The notes: generated by a model from the sequence alone, not told the origin. Numbered from the stretch's first letter, positions 1 to 9,305 are shown. The stretch: 64,000 nt of DNA from Arthrobacter sp. Soil736 (GCF_001428005.1 NZ_LMSB01000056.1:8494-72493), one strand, 5' to 3'. Numbers and translations are program-made.

Positions 1-1059
1 CTCCGACACAGTCGCGATCGTGTGCGCCGACCACGTCGTACCACTCAATGCCAACAGCTGGATCAGCGGCTGAGACGCCGACGTGAACGACGTCTTAACA
101 GCGGCGAAAACCCGACCGCCCGAGGAGTCCAGCCACTTCAAGTTCATATGGTCATCACTGCTGCGCTGCCCCGACAGCGCCGCCACAGGAGCGGTCCAGT
201 CGGTGTTCGACGTTCCGTCGACGTGATAGCTCCAGTACATGCCGTCGGTGGAGTCACCGACCTGCCGGCTCCACATCACACCGATCTTGCCGGGTCCGAA
301 CGCGATCACAGCCGCCGTGTCGTCCACAGACACGTTGCTCAACGACGCAGGATGCGGGAACGGCGTCCCCCACGTCGTGCCATCCGTGTCAGTGACGTTC
401 AGGTAGATCTGCTTCCCCTGCTGCCACGTGGCCCACACCCGACCAGTCGAGTCCTTATCGATGGTCAGGGTCTCAACGCGGTAGTTATTGATGTTTGTAG
501 AACTCTGCTGCGAGTACGTCTTGTTACTCGAGTCGTAGCTGAAACGCCGCATCGTCGTCGGGTAGTTCGGCTCAGCCGGCAGACCGTCGTTGACGAACCG
601 ATAGCTCGCCACATACAACGTCGTCCCGTCCCACAACACGTCATGATGAGTGTTCGCGCGCGGGTCCGTCGCCACACCCGTATCGACCCACGAGCTCGTC
701 GCGGCATTGAACCGGAAGATATGAAAATCCGAGCTAGCAGTGTCCCACAGGTTCCCCCACCAGAGGCCGTCGTTGAACCACAACGCACTCGTCGCCCGCT
801 TCGTACCCGTCGGCGTCCCCGTCCCCGAATGCGACGGACCCTCAACCCCAACATCACCCTCGGCAGCCGACGCCGCAACCGGCACCACCAGAACACCCAG
901 CGCAAGCAGCAGCGCTGCCAGCAGTCCATGGAGCCGCAGATTCCGCGACCCGCGTGGACGAAGACCAGCCGGGCGACGACCTCCCCGCCTTACGCCAAGC
1001 CAGGAAGTCCTGCGACCTCTACCACGCCCGCCCGTGTAGGCAAATGCATAGTCCAGCAT
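1..1059 (-). CDS. Secreted beta-propeller-like protein, 3' end outside window
   Basis: The minus-strand frame is open from the ATG at 1059 to the window edge (353 codons), so the C-terminus is missing. An Arg-rich leader of about 40 residues precedes a hydrophobic stretch (44-63) ending VAASAAEG, which looks like a Sec signal peptide. The mature part has short Trp/Asp-rich strands such as LWFNDGLWWGNLWD and VLWDGTTLYVASYRF, as in sialidase-type or other beta-propeller sensors of the cell surface. A GGGGAGC ribosome binding site precedes the start. The substrate is unknown. No catalytic motif is recognised, so a binding or structural role is as likely as an enzyme. Confidence 0.7.
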   Translation of the reverse strand, partial: MLDYAFAYTGGRGRGRRTSWLGVRRGGRRPAGLRPRGSRNLRLHGLLAALLLALGVLVVPVAASAAEGDVGVEGPSHSGTGTPTGTKRATSALWFNDGLWWGNLWDTASSDFHIFRFNAATSSWVDTGVATDPRANTHHDVLWDGTTLYVASYRFVNDGLPAEPNYPTTMRRFSYDSSNKTYSQQSSTNINNYRVETLTIDKDSTGRVWATWQQGKQIYLNVTDTDGTTWGTPFPHPASLSNVSVDDTAAVIAFGPGKIGVMWSRQVGDSTDGMYWSYHVDGTSNTDWTAPVAALSGQRSSDDHMNLKWLDSSGGRVFAAVKTSFTSASQPLIQLLALSGTTWSAHTIATVSE

Positions 1060-1354
1060 CGTTGCTCCCCGGAGTTGAACGTCATGCCTGTATAGGGTTG
1101 GTCACTAGCCTCACCACGGTCCTGGCAACTTGCGTGCACTCCCCCTCGGCCCATGTTCGACTGAACAACTTGTAAAAAGGTTGGGATTTCTTGAACCGGC
1201 CCCAGTTTCAGGGGTTTAAGAATCCTTGGAAACCGGCAAGTCCCAATGCCGCATTTTCCCCATGGCCACCCCAGCGCGCACCCATCACCAAACGCACCGC
1301 CGTCCCCAACAGGCCGCGGCTCGAGCTCCGAAAACGCGGACGGCCGCTGCGCGC

Positions 1355-2090
1355 CTAATTCCAGCCCGATCCCGCCTGGACGCGGCCGAGCCAGCCGCCG
1401 GTGCCGCTGCCCTTGTAGAGCCAGAGCGCGCCGGCGGTGTCCACGGCGAGGACGTCGTTCCTGGCGTCGCCGTTGAAGTCGCCGCGGCCGGTGATGGTGG
1501 TCATGGTGTTCCAGCCGATGCCGGCCTGCACGCGTGCCAGCCAGCCGCCGCGGCCGTTGCCCGGGTAGAGCCACAGCACACCGGAGGTATCGCGGGCCAG
1601 GACATCGTTTTTCCGGTCGCCGTTCATGTCGCCGGGACCCACGACGGCGGTCATCGCGTTCCAGCCGGATCCCGCCTTCACGCGGGCCAGCCAGCCGCCC
1701 CGGCCGTTGCCCGGGTAGAGCCACAGCACACCGGAGGTATCGCGGGCCAGCACGTCGTTCCGGCCGTCGCCGTCCATGTCGCCGGGGCCGGCAATCGCGG
1801 TCATGGCGTTCCAGCCGTTGCCCGCCTGGATCCGCCCCAGCCAGCCGCCGCGGCCGTTGCCCGGGTAGAGCCACAGGGCGCCGGACCCGTCAGTGGCCAG
1901 CACGTCGTTCCGGCCGTCGCCGTTCATGTCCCCGGGGCCCACGATCGATGTCATGCCGTTCCAGCCGGACCCCGCCTTCACCCGTCCGAGCCAGCCGCCG
2001 CGGCCGTTGCCCTGGTACAGCCACAGCACTCCGCCGTTGTCGCGGGCCAGGACATCGGCCTTGCCGTCGCCGCTCAGGTCACCGGAGGCA
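1355..2090 (-). repeat. Five tandem 150-bp coding repeats (FG-GAP-like units)
   Basis: Within the subtilisin gene, five consecutive units of about 150 bp are nearly identical, for example the recurring ccgcggccgttgcccgggta on the plus strand. They encode about 50-residue units with the core LWLYPGNGRGGWL. Units 2-4 are the most alike, which suggests recent duplication or gene conversion. Copy number could vary between strains. Confidence 0.85.
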
Positions 2091-3562
2091 ACAACCATGG
2101 TGATGTGCAGCACCGCGGCCGCGGCATCCGCCAGGCCGGCCCCGCATCCTGGCGGGCAGCCTCCGGGCACGGGCCGGGCTGCGCTCTTCAGGCGTGCCTC
2201 GACGGCGGCGGGCGTGGCGCCCGGGCCCATCTGGGCCATGAGCAGTGCGGCTGCGGCGGAAACGTGCGGAGCCGCCGCGGACGTGCCCTGGGCGAAGTAG
2301 TAGGCCTCCGGCCCCGCCGTGGTGGGGCCGTCGTTCAGGGTGGACAGGATGCCGCCCGGAACGCCGCTGTCGGCGCTGCCGCCGGGGAGGGGTGTCATGT
2401 CGCCGCCCGGTGCTGTGACATCGACGGCAGACCCGAAGTTCGAGTAGGGCGCAAGCGCACCGCTGGGGCCACTGGCGGCAACGTTGATGACGTTCTGGCA
2501 GTTGCCGGGGCTGGAGGACGCGGCTGGTTGGCTTTCGTTGCCGGCGGCCGTCACCACCACCGCTCCCCTGCCGGTGGCGGTGTTGATGGCGTCCTGGAAG
2601 GCCGGCGAGCACTGTGGTGACGTGCCGCCGAGGCTGAGGTTGATGACCCGCGCCGGATTGGCATTGTCCGGCACGCCCGCCACGGGGGCACCGGATGCCC
2701 AGACGATCGCGTCCGCAATGTCAGAGGTGCGTCCGCCGCAGGGGCCCAGAACCCGCACCGGCAGGATCTTGGCCTGCGGTGCAATCCCGGCGATGCCTTC
2801 TGAGTTGCCGGCGACGGCGGCGATGATGCCCGCCACGTGAGTGCCGTGCCAGGACGAATCCATTACGGGCGTGCCCGGAGCGCACTGACCGATGTCGGTC
2901 CAGTCGCCTTCGTCCGCGGGACTGGGGTCGCGCCCGTCGCCGTCGCGGGAATTGTCGGGATCCGCGATCATGTCGTAGCCCGGCAGCACATTGGCGTTCA
3001 GGTCAATGTGGCTGGTGATGCCGGTGTCCACCACCGCCACCACCTGGCCGCTGCCCCGGGTGACGTCCCAGGCCCGGGTGACCCGCATGCCGCCCGGCTG
3101 CTCGGACAGGTTCCACTGGAATTGGAAGTATGTATCGTTCGGGTCGGCAGCCTTGGCCTGCAGCAGGGCGTCAGGTTCGGCATAGGCCACGGCGGGATCG
3201 GCCCGCAGCGAGGCCAGGAGCTTCGCCGCGTCGTCGGCGCCCAGCGTCTTGTCGGTCCGCAGCACGCGGGCTCCGCTCGAGGTGGCACGGACGTCCTTGA
3301 CGGCGGCGCCCAGCTTGGCCGCGGCGCGGCCGTAGGCCCTGGCCCGCTCCGCGGGGACACCTGCGGCGGGGTCCTTGAATTTCACGATGAACTGGTCCGT
3401 GGGCGCCGGGGCGGTGGACGATGCCCGGCGCGGCGCCGCGGGCGGCACTGCCGGATCGTCTGCGGCCGAGGCCGGCGGCGCGATCAGTGCGCCCGCGACC
3501 AAGGCGGCAACGCCGGCCGAGGTCAGGAAAGATGACAAGCAAATGCGGCGCGTCTGAGACAT
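1355..3562 (-). CDS. Secreted S8 family subtilisin-like peptidase with FG-GAP/VCBS-type repeats
   Basis: Signal peptide at about 10-33 (ends APPASAAD). An I9-like propeptide follows (QFIVKFKDPAAG to AYAEPDALL). The subtilase domain carries the full triad: Asp in VVAVVDTG (about 179), His in WHGTHVAG (about 239) and Ser in GTSAAAPH (about 428), plus the oxyanion-region TAAGNES. The C-terminal 240 residues are five tandem repeats of about 50 residues, each GD(M/F/L)NGD..NDVLA..(S/A)G(V/A)LWLY.GNGRGGWL. These resemble calcium-binding FG-GAP repeats used for surface or ligand attachment. The last repeat stops at AGSGWN. The ATG at 3562 is preferred because CAGGA lies 8 nt upstream; an in-frame ATG at 3571 is possible. 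Probably an exported, wall-associated protease. Confidence 0.9.
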   Translation of the reverse strand: MSQTRRICLSSFLTSAGVAALVAGALIAPPASAADDPAVPPAAPRRASSTAPAPTDQFIVKFKDPAAGVPAERARAYGRAAAKLGAAVKDVRATSSGARVLRTDKTLGADDAAKLLASLRADPAVAYAEPDALLQAKAADPNDTYFQFQWNLSEQPGGMRVTRAWDVTRGSGQVVAVVDTGITSHIDLNANVLPGYDMIADPDNSRDGDGRDPSPADEGDWTDIGQCAPGTPVMDSSWHGTHVAGIIAAVAGNSEGIAGIAPQAKILPVRVLGPCGGRTSDIADAIVWASGAPVAGVPDNANPARVINLSLGGTSPQCSPAFQDAINTATGRGAVVVTAAGNESQPAASSSPGNCQNVINVAASGPSGALAPYSNFGSAVDVTAPGGDMTPLPGGSADSGVPGGILSTLNDGPTTAGPEAYYFAQGTSAAAPHVSAAAALLMAQMGPGATPAAVEARLKSAARPVPGGCPPGCGAGLADAAAAVLHITMVVASGDLSGDGKADVLARDNGGVLWLYQGNGRGGWLGRVKAGSGWNGMTSIVGPGDMNGDGRNDVLATDGSGALWLYPGNGRGGWLGRIQAGNGWNAMTAIAGPGDMDGDGRNDVLARDTSGVLWLYPGNGRGGWLARVKAGSGWNAMTAVVGPGDMNGDRKNDVLARDTSGVLWLYPGNGRGGWLARVQAGIGWNTMTTITGRGDFNGDARNDVLAVDTAGALWLYKGSGTGGWLGRVQAGSGWN

Positions 3563-3816
3563 TGAGACCATCCTGTGCGGCGCCCTGACCGCTGATGGCT
3601 GGGACGCAGAAACGAGGCGCGGCCCCCGGCCGCGTCCAAACAGAGTCTAACCGGTGGGCGCGACTTTTTGTGATGCAGCGCAGGCCGATCAGTCAGTCGA
3701 GACCGCTTCACCCAAAGCATAGGGACAAGCACCTCGCCCGGGTCTTCCCCCGGAGTCCGGAATGCCGCACACTTAGCGCAAGAGTCATTCCCCCACAGGC
3801 GGAAGGCAGATCAACC

Positions 3817-4326
3817 ATGGCCCCTCTCATCTCCCTGGCGGCTCTCATCGGCCCGCAGGAACACAAGTCCGGCGCAAGCATCCCCCGTCCCGTGGAACAC
3901 GCAGACCTGACGGAACTGACGGACCTGTATCTCCGGTCCTATCATCCCGAAGCGGACCGTCTGGACGCCGAAAAGGCAGCCGGCAGGATCGGCCGGATCT
4001 TCGCCGGGACGCACGGGACCCCCATCCCCCAGGCCTCCCTCGCCATCGTCAACGCGGTCGGCCAGATCACCGCGGCCATCCTTGTCACGGACCGCAATGT
4101 CGGCAGCGCCAACCCGGGAACGGCCTACATCGCCGAGCTTTTCACCCATCCTGACCACCGCAGGCAGGGCCTCGCCGAGGACCTCCTGCGCTCTGCCATG
4201 AATGTCCTGCACACGTTGGGACACAGGACCGTTGCCGTCACCGTCCACAGCGCCAACTCCGCTGCCATCGCCCTGTACCTGTCCAGGGACTTCCGCCGCC
4301 TCACGCAGCGGGCCGGCGTCGACTAA
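3817..4326 (+). CDS. GNAT family N-acetyltransferase
   Basis: A 169-residue protein. The acetyl-CoA-binding motif A is IAELFTHPDHRRQGLAEDLL (about residues 108-127) with the RRQGLA pyrophosphate loop, followed by motif B containing VTVHSANSAAIALYLSRDF. Length is typical of single-domain GNAT proteins. The frame extends upstream to 3595, but the ATG at 3817 is chosen because GGAAGG lies just upstream and homology-like sequence begins there. It stands alone, transcribed toward the convergent protease gene. The substrate cannot be told. Confidence 0.85.
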   Translation: MAPLISLAALIGPQEHKSGASIPRPVEHADLTELTDLYLRSYHPEADRLDAEKAAGRIGRIFAGTHGTPIPQASLAIVNAVGQITAAILVTDRNVGSANPGTAYIAELFTHPDHRRQGLAEDLLRSAMNVLHTLGHRTVAVTVHSANSAAIALYLSRDFRRLTQRAGVD

Positions 4327-4341
4327 CTAGTCCCTGCTGCG

Positions 4342-5538
4342 TCAGCCCGCCGTGGCCGCACCGAGCGTGATGTCGGCTGCCTGATCCTGTCCGTCCCGCT
4401 GGAAGGTGATCTTCACGGTGGTCCCGGCTGCCTGTTCCCGGGCAGCCGCCGTCAGCTCGGATGCGTCAGTCACGGTGTGGCCGGCCAGTTCCGTGACCAC
4501 GTCCCCGGCTTTCAGCCCCGCCGTAGCTGCCGCAGACCCCGGCGTCACGGCGGCCACTTCGGCCCCGGTGGTGAACTCGGATGACGTTCCGGACGCCTTG
4601 TCCCGGACCGACAGGCCCAGCTGGCCGTGCGTCGCCGCGCCCGTGGCGATGATCTCCTGTGCAACGCGCTTGGCCACGTTGATCGGGATGGAGAAACCGA
4701 CGCCGATGTTGCCGGACTGGGCGGAGGAGGATGAACCGGCCGAGGCGATGGCAACGTTGACGCCGATGATCTCTCCCTGGGTGTTGGTCAGCGCACCGCC
4801 GGAATTTCCGGGGTTGATGGCCGCGTCCGTCTGGATGACGTTGATGCTGATGGACCCCTGCGCCGCGCTGGAGGAATCGGAGCTGGTGACGGCCGATGAC
4901 GCCGTCTCAATGGTCCGGTCCGCGGCCGAGACGATGCCGTCCGTGACGGTCCCGCTGAGTCCAAGTGGCGCGCCGATGGCTATGGCGGTGTCCCCAACCT
5001 TGACGGCGCTGGAGTCGCCCAGGGTCGCCGGGACCAGGCCGGGGGCGGTGATTTTGATGATGGCCAGGTCCGAGAGCGGATCCGTTCCGACGACGGTCGC
5101 CGCATAGACTTTTCCGTCGCTGGTGCGGACTTCGATGGCTGCCGCCTCGGCCTGCCCGTCCAGGGTGACCACGTGCGTGTTGGTCAGGATGTGGCCGTCC
5201 GCGTCCAGAATGATGCCGGAGCCGGTGCCGCCGGAACTGTCGGAGCTCGCGCTGATGGTCACCACGCTGGGCGAGGCCTTCAGGGCGGCGGCCGTTACCG
5301 CGTTGACGCTGGAGGTGTTGTTGACGATCACCGGGGTGTACTGGGCAGTCTGCGCGCTAGAGGTCGTCTGCGTCGGCGTGCCCCACAGGGTTGCCGCCCC
5401 GGCTGCGGCGCCCCCGCCCAGGAGACCCGCGGCCGCCAGACTCGTGACAAAGACCACCGGCCCAACCCGTTTCCCAGCCTTCCGGCCGGTATTCGGGGTC
5501 CCGGCCGTCTGGCTCTCCGTGCCTGCACTGGCGTTCAT
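4342..5538 (-). CDS. Membrane-anchored HtrA/DegP-type serine protease with PDZ domain
   Basis: A 398-residue protein with a cytoplasmic N-terminus, one membrane segment (about 28-50, VFVTSLAAAGLLGGGAAAG), an S1C trypsin-like domain and a C-terminal PDZ domain (about 300-395). The triad is visible: His in ILTNTHVV, Asp in DPLSDLAIIKI and Ser in INPGNSGGAL. Proteins of this type act in extracytoplasmic protein quality control. The start is supported by AAGGAGC 7 nt upstream. It lies tail to tail with the GNAT gene (15 bp apart). Confidence 0.92.
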   Translation of the reverse strand: MNASAGTESQTAGTPNTGRKAGKRVGPVVFVTSLAAAGLLGGGAAAGAATLWGTPTQTTSSAQTAQYTPVIVNNTSSVNAVTAAALKASPSVVTISASSDSSGGTGSGIILDADGHILTNTHVVTLDGQAEAAAIEVRTSDGKVYAATVVGTDPLSDLAIIKITAPGLVPATLGDSSAVKVGDTAIAIGAPLGLSGTVTDGIVSAADRTIETASSAVTSSDSSSAAQGSISINVIQTDAAINPGNSGGALTNTQGEIIGVNVAIASAGSSSSAQSGNIGVGFSIPINVAKRVAQEIIATGAATHGQLGLSVRDKASGTSSEFTTGAEVAAVTPGSAAATAGLKAGDVVTELAGHTVTDASELTAAAREQAAGTTVKITFQRDGQDQAADITLGAATAG

Positions 5539-5687
5539 TATCGTGCTCCTTGGGTTCCGCTCCGACTGCTCGGAGGCTATGACCCAATATTTGAACGCGG
5601 GACTATTGTGCGCCTGTTGTGCTGCTGTGAGCGGGCTGTGAGCGTTTCAAAAAGATGGACGACGACGGCGGGCCGGGAGTCGGGTGG

Positions 5688-6356
5688 TCAGCCTCCGGCC
5701 CGGCGACGGCGGCGGAGAGCCCGGACGGTGAACAGCGCACCGAAGCCGATCAGGCCGGCAGCAGCAACCGACGTCCAGAGGCCGCGGTCCGCGTTCCCAA
5801 GTGCGTCGGCGACGGAGCCGACAAAAGGCACCTCGTAGAAAAGCCTTCCCCTGATCTGGGTTGCGTGGACGGGCGCCGGGGAGGTGACGCCGTTGTTGTC
5901 GCCCTTGGTGATCAGGGTCTTTTCGCCGGACTGTGTGATGCCGAACCCGACGACCCGCTGTGTCTCGACCTGCGGCCGTTCCGGATTGGGCTGGAACGTG
6001 ACAATGTCGCCGGATTTCAGTTCGCTGAACGCCACCGGTTTCACTGCCAGAAAGGTTCCCGCCGGGTACTTCGGCGCCATGGAGTTCGTTGCCACGGTGT
6101 ACGTCCGGTACCCAGTGGCCTGGGGCACGATGACCAGGGCAAGGGCGGCAAAGACCAGGACCATCAGCAGCAGGCTGGCGACGCCGCCGGCTGCACCTAA
6201 CCCGGGCCCGCCATGTCTCTCGGCGGCCTCGGAGGGGCGGCGACTGCCGCGTTGACCGCCGGTATCCATGCTGAACTGCGGGCGCGGCCGCGAACTTCCT
6301 GCGGCCTTCGGCGTGAAGGAGTCCCCGGCGGGCGGCGCAACTTTCGGTTCAGCCAC
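5688..6356 (-). CDS. Signal peptidase I of the SipW/archaeal-eukaryotic type
   Basis: A 222-residue protein with two membrane segments, about 58-80 and 188-212. The catalytic Ser sits in TNSMAPKYPAGTFL. The downstream conserved block TLITKGDNNG has no Lys general base at the bacterial LepB position, which marks the ER/SipW-like branch. In Actinobacteria and Firmicutes such enzymes often process a limited set of surface proteins. Its partner is not evident here. A GTG start is used. The Pro/Gly-rich N-terminal 50 residues are probably disordered and cytoplasmic. Confidence 0.85.
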   Translation of the reverse strand: MAEPKVAPPAGDSFTPKAAGSSRPRPQFSMDTGGQRGSRRPSEAAERHGGPGLGAAGGVASLLLMVLVFAALALVIVPQATGYRTYTVATNSMAPKYPAGTFLAVKPVAFSELKSGDIVTFQPNPERPQVETQRVVGFGITQSGEKTLITKGDNNGVTSPAPVHATQIRGRLFYEVPFVGSVADALGNADRGLWTSVAAAGLIGFGALFTVRALRRRRRAGG

Positions 6357-6630
6357 CGGCTACCCCGCGCAGCTGCCGGAAAACTTGTGGAATCGCGATG
6401 CTCACGGCGTGTCCCCTCACAGTGGCTGGAGCCGAGGAAGATCACCGGACTTCGAAGCCGCAAGACTTCGGCTCTCCCCCCGGGTCTGTTACAAGAACAA
6501 TGCCGCTGCTGGCTCAGGACTGCATGCCGGAATCCGTCAAGGTTTCATCAAGAATTCACCGGCGTCGCCGCGGCACCGGTCAACGGGGTCAGAGCCGCAT
6601 TTATCTCGCGCGGTTCCTACCGCCGCACAG

Positions 6631-6849
6631 TCACTCGGTGCCGGCGCCTGTTCCACTCTCGCGGGAAAGGGGAAGGTCCATGAACTCGTACATCTCACGC
6701 CACGCGTTATCCAGCCGCAGTTCAGCTATGACGAGCTCCTCTTCTTTGCCCGGGTGGCCGCCACGCTTGGCGCCTTCCCGCAGCGCAACGACTTCACGGT
6801 ACAGCGCATCCACGTGGTCTAAGAGCCTCTTGAATTCGTCGTCAGTCAT
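6631..6849 (-). CDS. Small charged hypothetical protein (72 aa)
   Basis: The sequence MTDDEFKRLLDHVDALYREV begins an acidic, helical, probably coiled-coil protein with no membrane segment. No family is recognised. There is no Shine-Dalgarno sequence, but TAGCCT at 6856-6861 (minus strand) sits 6 nt before the ATG, as in leaderless actinobacterial transcripts. It could be a small adaptor or DNA-associated protein; nothing in the context decides this. Confidence 0.55.
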   Translation of the reverse strand: MTDDEFKRLLDHVDALYREVVALREGAKRGGHPGKEEELVIAELRLDNAWREMYEFMDLPLSRESGTGAGTE

Positions 6850-6978
6850 GGCAAGAGGCTAGCCCACCGTTAGCCACATATGCACCGTTAATTCCTACCG
6901 GTGCGGGCTAGGTAAGACCGGAGGTCTTCTTTACCAAAGGTGCCACCGTCCATTTGCAACTGGCAGGGTGGCACACCC

Positions 6979-7083
6979 TTAGTGGCGGGACCTGGCGCGG
7001 ACGATCGCGGCAGAAAGACCCAAGGCGGCGACCAGGGATCCGAACATAATGGCAACGCCTGAGATGTATTCAGTGATAGTCAT
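6979..7083 (-). CDS. 34-residue single-helix membrane protein
   Basis: Reads MTITEYISGVAIMFGSLVAA... and ends ARSRH. It is one hydrophobic helix (about 8-28) with a basic tail. GGAAGG lies 8-9 nt before the ATG, which supports real translation despite the small size. It resembles in layout the other tiny membrane proteins at 8.6-9.2 kb. Function unknown. Confidence 0.55.
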   Translation of the reverse strand: MTITEYISGVAIMFGSLVAALGLSAAIVRARSRH

Positions 7084-7307
7084 AGCCGTGCACCTTCCAT
7101 CTAGTGGTGCACTGAAGCTACGCGTCCAAGCGTGGCATTGGCGGAGGATCGCCGGGTGAAATGCTCACGATTAGGACACGGCCCGAAAGACCGGTTAAAT
7201 GCCCTTACCCTCAGAGAGGTTGGGGGCGATTTGTAGCCAGCGGCATGGTCTGACCGCGGCACAGCAGGCGAAGATTAGCAACCGGCCAAACTTCCGTCCA
7301 GAAACCG

Positions 7308-8537
7308 TTACCGGTACCCGTCCACAATCGCAGCTGCAATCTCCTTGTACGCCCGCCGTGTCTCCGGCTTCAGCACGTCGAGGGTGACCAGGTCGCCGTC
7401 CGCCACTCCCCTGTCGTGCGGCACGGCGATCAGCTGCCGGCACATCCCGGCGAGGTGCTCCTCGATCGCGTCCTTGTCCACGCGCGTGGACACCTCATCC
7501 TTGTCCGTGATCACCACGATCGCGTTGCGGGCCAGGTCCTCGTACCCGTGGCTGGCCAGCCACTGCAGGGTGCTGCGGGCGCGTTTGGCGCCGCTCACCG
7601 CGTAGCCAGCGGCAATGATCAGGTTGTCCGCCGACTGCAGGATCCCGCTCATCGCGTTGTGCGTCACGCCGGTGCCGCAGTCCGTCAGGGCCACGGAGTA
7701 GTAGGCGGAGATGACCTTGCGGATCCGCAGGTATTCCTCGGCCGTCAGCGAGTCGGAGACCTCGGGGTCCTGCTCGCCGGCGATGAGGTGCAGGCGGCCA
7801 GAATGGTGCATGTAGCGGGACAGACCGGTCAGCGAGTCGATCGAGTCGATGTTCTTGAGCAGGTCGGTGATGGTCCGCGGCGTGGCCTGCTGGTAGATGC
7901 CCTCGCCCAGGGCGCGTTCCACGAGGTCACCGGAGTCCGGGTTGGCGTCGATGGCGCACGGCGGGTCGCCGCGGAACTCGGCGAGGGTGAGGCCCACGCC
8001 CACAGTCGTGGAGGTCTTGCCGATGCCGCCCTTGAGGCTCAGCACGGCAGTGTTGAAGCTGCCCTGCAGCTGGCGGGAGATGCGCCGGGCCAGCTCGTCC
8101 TCCGCGCGCTCCTGCGCGCTGGGGCCCAGGTTCCAGGCTCCGCCGGTCGCCCGGTACAGGAAGCCGCGGAAGCCGCCTTTGGGCCGCGGCTTCTGTTCGC
8201 GGACAAACGACGTCGGCAGTGCCGTGAGGTCCGCCATCGGCGCTTCAGGTTCGGGCGCAGGTTCCGGAGCGTACGACGGCGGTGCTCCCGCCGGCCTACG
8301 GGCCGGAGCCGGCGGCGCGTCGGAGACGGCGTCCGCGACGGCTGCGGCCTCTGCCCACGAGGAGCTTCGGACCGGGAGCACGGGGACGGAACTGGTGTCG
8401 GGTGTCACGGCGGGAAACATTCCTGTCCAGTCGTCGGAAGCGTCGCCATCGCGACGGCGGGAGCGGCGGCGGCGGAGCTCGGGCTGCTCCGCGTCGGTGC
8501 CGGCATCGGCCAGTTGGTTATCCGCTGGTTTGGGCAT
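7308..8537 (-). CDS. MinD/ParA-like P-loop ATPase
   Basis: A 409-residue protein with a disordered Arg- and Pro-rich N-terminal region of about 155 residues, then a deviant Walker A ATPase fold. Walker A is KGGIGKT (about 169-175), Walker A' is CAIDANPDSGDL, and the switch region is VALTDCGTGVTH. Such proteins in Actinobacteria include the ESX-linked EspI-type and MinD-type ATPases, but no type VII genes are nearby. The ATG at 8537 is chosen because a GGGGGAACG site precedes it; a TTG at 8597 lacks one. Small membrane proteins follow on both sides, which suggests a membrane-linked positioning or export role (inference). Confidence 0.85.
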   Translation of the reverse strand: MPKPADNQLADAGTDAEQPELRRRRSRRRDGDASDDWTGMFPAVTPDTSSVPVLPVRSSSWAEAAAVADAVSDAPPAPARRPAGAPPSYAPEPAPEPEAPMADLTALPTSFVREQKPRPKGGFRGFLYRATGGAWNLGPSAQERAEDELARRISRQLQGSFNTAVLSLKGGIGKTSTTVGVGLTLAEFRGDPPCAIDANPDSGDLVERALGEGIYQQATPRTITDLLKNIDSIDSLTGLSRYMHHSGRLHLIAGEQDPEVSDSLTAEEYLRIRKVISAYYSVALTDCGTGVTHNAMSGILQSADNLIIAAGYAVSGAKRARSTLQWLASHGYEDLARNAIVVITDKDEVSTRVDKDAIEEHLAGMCRQLIAVPHDRGVADGDLVTLDVLKPETRRAYKEIAAAIVDGYR

Positions 8538-8634
8538 GTTCGTTCCCCCAGGACTCGCAGCAATGTCCCGCTGCTCTTGTCGATTGGTTTGGTTCAAACA
8601 GCAATTCTAGGCGTTGGGGGCCCGATGACCGATT

Positions 8635-8754
8635 TCAGCCGCGCATCAGGGCCGCCGCCACCACGGCGACGGTGGCCACGAGGAGGATGCCCAGTACAAC
8701 GTAGCTCCACCATTTGGGCCGGTTGCGGTGCGGGTTGATGTCGACGTACGGCAT
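8635..8754 (-). CDS. 39-residue single-helix membrane protein
   Basis: Starts MPYVDINPHRNRPKWWSYVV with one membrane helix (about 16-36) and ends MRG. The ATG is one base after the stop of the 47-residue gene upstream (TAG-C-ATG), so translation is probably coupled. Function unknown. Confidence 0.6.
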   Translation of the reverse strand: MPYVDINPHRNRPKWWSYVVLGILLVATVAVVAAALMRG

Positions 8755-8755
8755 G

Positions 8756-8899
8756 CTACTTCACCGGTCCTGATGCGGCGGCGGCAACGGGTGCCACTGG
8801 GCGGCGCTTGAGCCGGAGCATCCAGTAGAGCCCCGCAAACGGAAGCAGCAGGCTGCCGAGCAGGCCGGATAAGGCGAGGACAAAGTCGGTGAGAGCCAC
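8756..8899 (-). CDS. 47-residue single-helix membrane protein
   Basis: GTG start with a strong GGAGG site 7 nt upstream. It has one hydrophobic helix, VLALSGLLGSLLLPFAGLYW, followed by a basic patch RLKRR and an Ala/Pro tail. It forms a two-gene unit with the next small gene, upstream of the MinD-like ATPase on the same strand. No family recognised. Confidence 0.6.
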   Translation of the reverse strand: MALTDFVLALSGLLGSLLLPFAGLYWMLRLKRRPVAPVAAAASGPVK

Positions 8900-9090
8900 G
8901 GAAGAACCTCCGGAAAGCGGTAACACTCTCGACGCGCAGGGGCACTCTTGCCCTGGCCGCGGCGACAGTAGCTGGTAGTAGGATCCCCCAAGTCAGATCT
9001 ACACAGACCCTACCCAGCAGTGGCCGCTTTCAACAAATTCCGCTAGTCTTTCGCGATCCGCAACAGAGCCGGCTCGCACTCGTAGCGCTG

Positions 9091-9234
9091 CTAGCGCCTG
9101 AGCGCCATCACCACCACGACAGCCGTGGCCACTGCCAGCGCCCCCAGTCCCACGTATGCCCAGATCCGAAGCTGACGACGGCGGGACTCCCGCCGCGATT
9201 CCCTAGTTAGTTGCCCGCCTGAATAGTTCCCCAT
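9091..9234 (-). CDS. 47-residue basic membrane protein
   Basis: Reads MGNYSGGQLTRESRRESRRR, then one helix (IWAYVGLGALAVATAVVVVM) and ends ALRR. There is no Shine-Dalgarno sequence, but TACCAT at 9242-9247 is 7 nt before the ATG, consistent with a leaderless mRNA. The Arg-rich N-terminus suggests it faces the cytoplasm. Function unknown. Confidence 0.5.
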   Translation of the reverse strand: MGNYSGGQLTRESRRESRRRQLRIWAYVGLGALAVATAVVVVMALRR

Positions 9235-9305
9235 GGCGGTGATGGTACATGCGCAGTGTTACAGGAAAATCAAGTCATGCGGTTTGTGACGCCCGGAGGC
9301 CATGG

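Noticed and set aside
22..1095. Long plus-strand frame, Arg/Pro-rich
   Set aside because: It is antisense to the secreted protein gene, has no domain, and its composition is typical of a shadow in high-G+C DNA.
1226..2620. 464-codon plus-strand frame with Gly/Ala/His repeats
   Set aside because: Its periodicity comes from the FG-GAP repeats of the subtilisin gene on the other strand.
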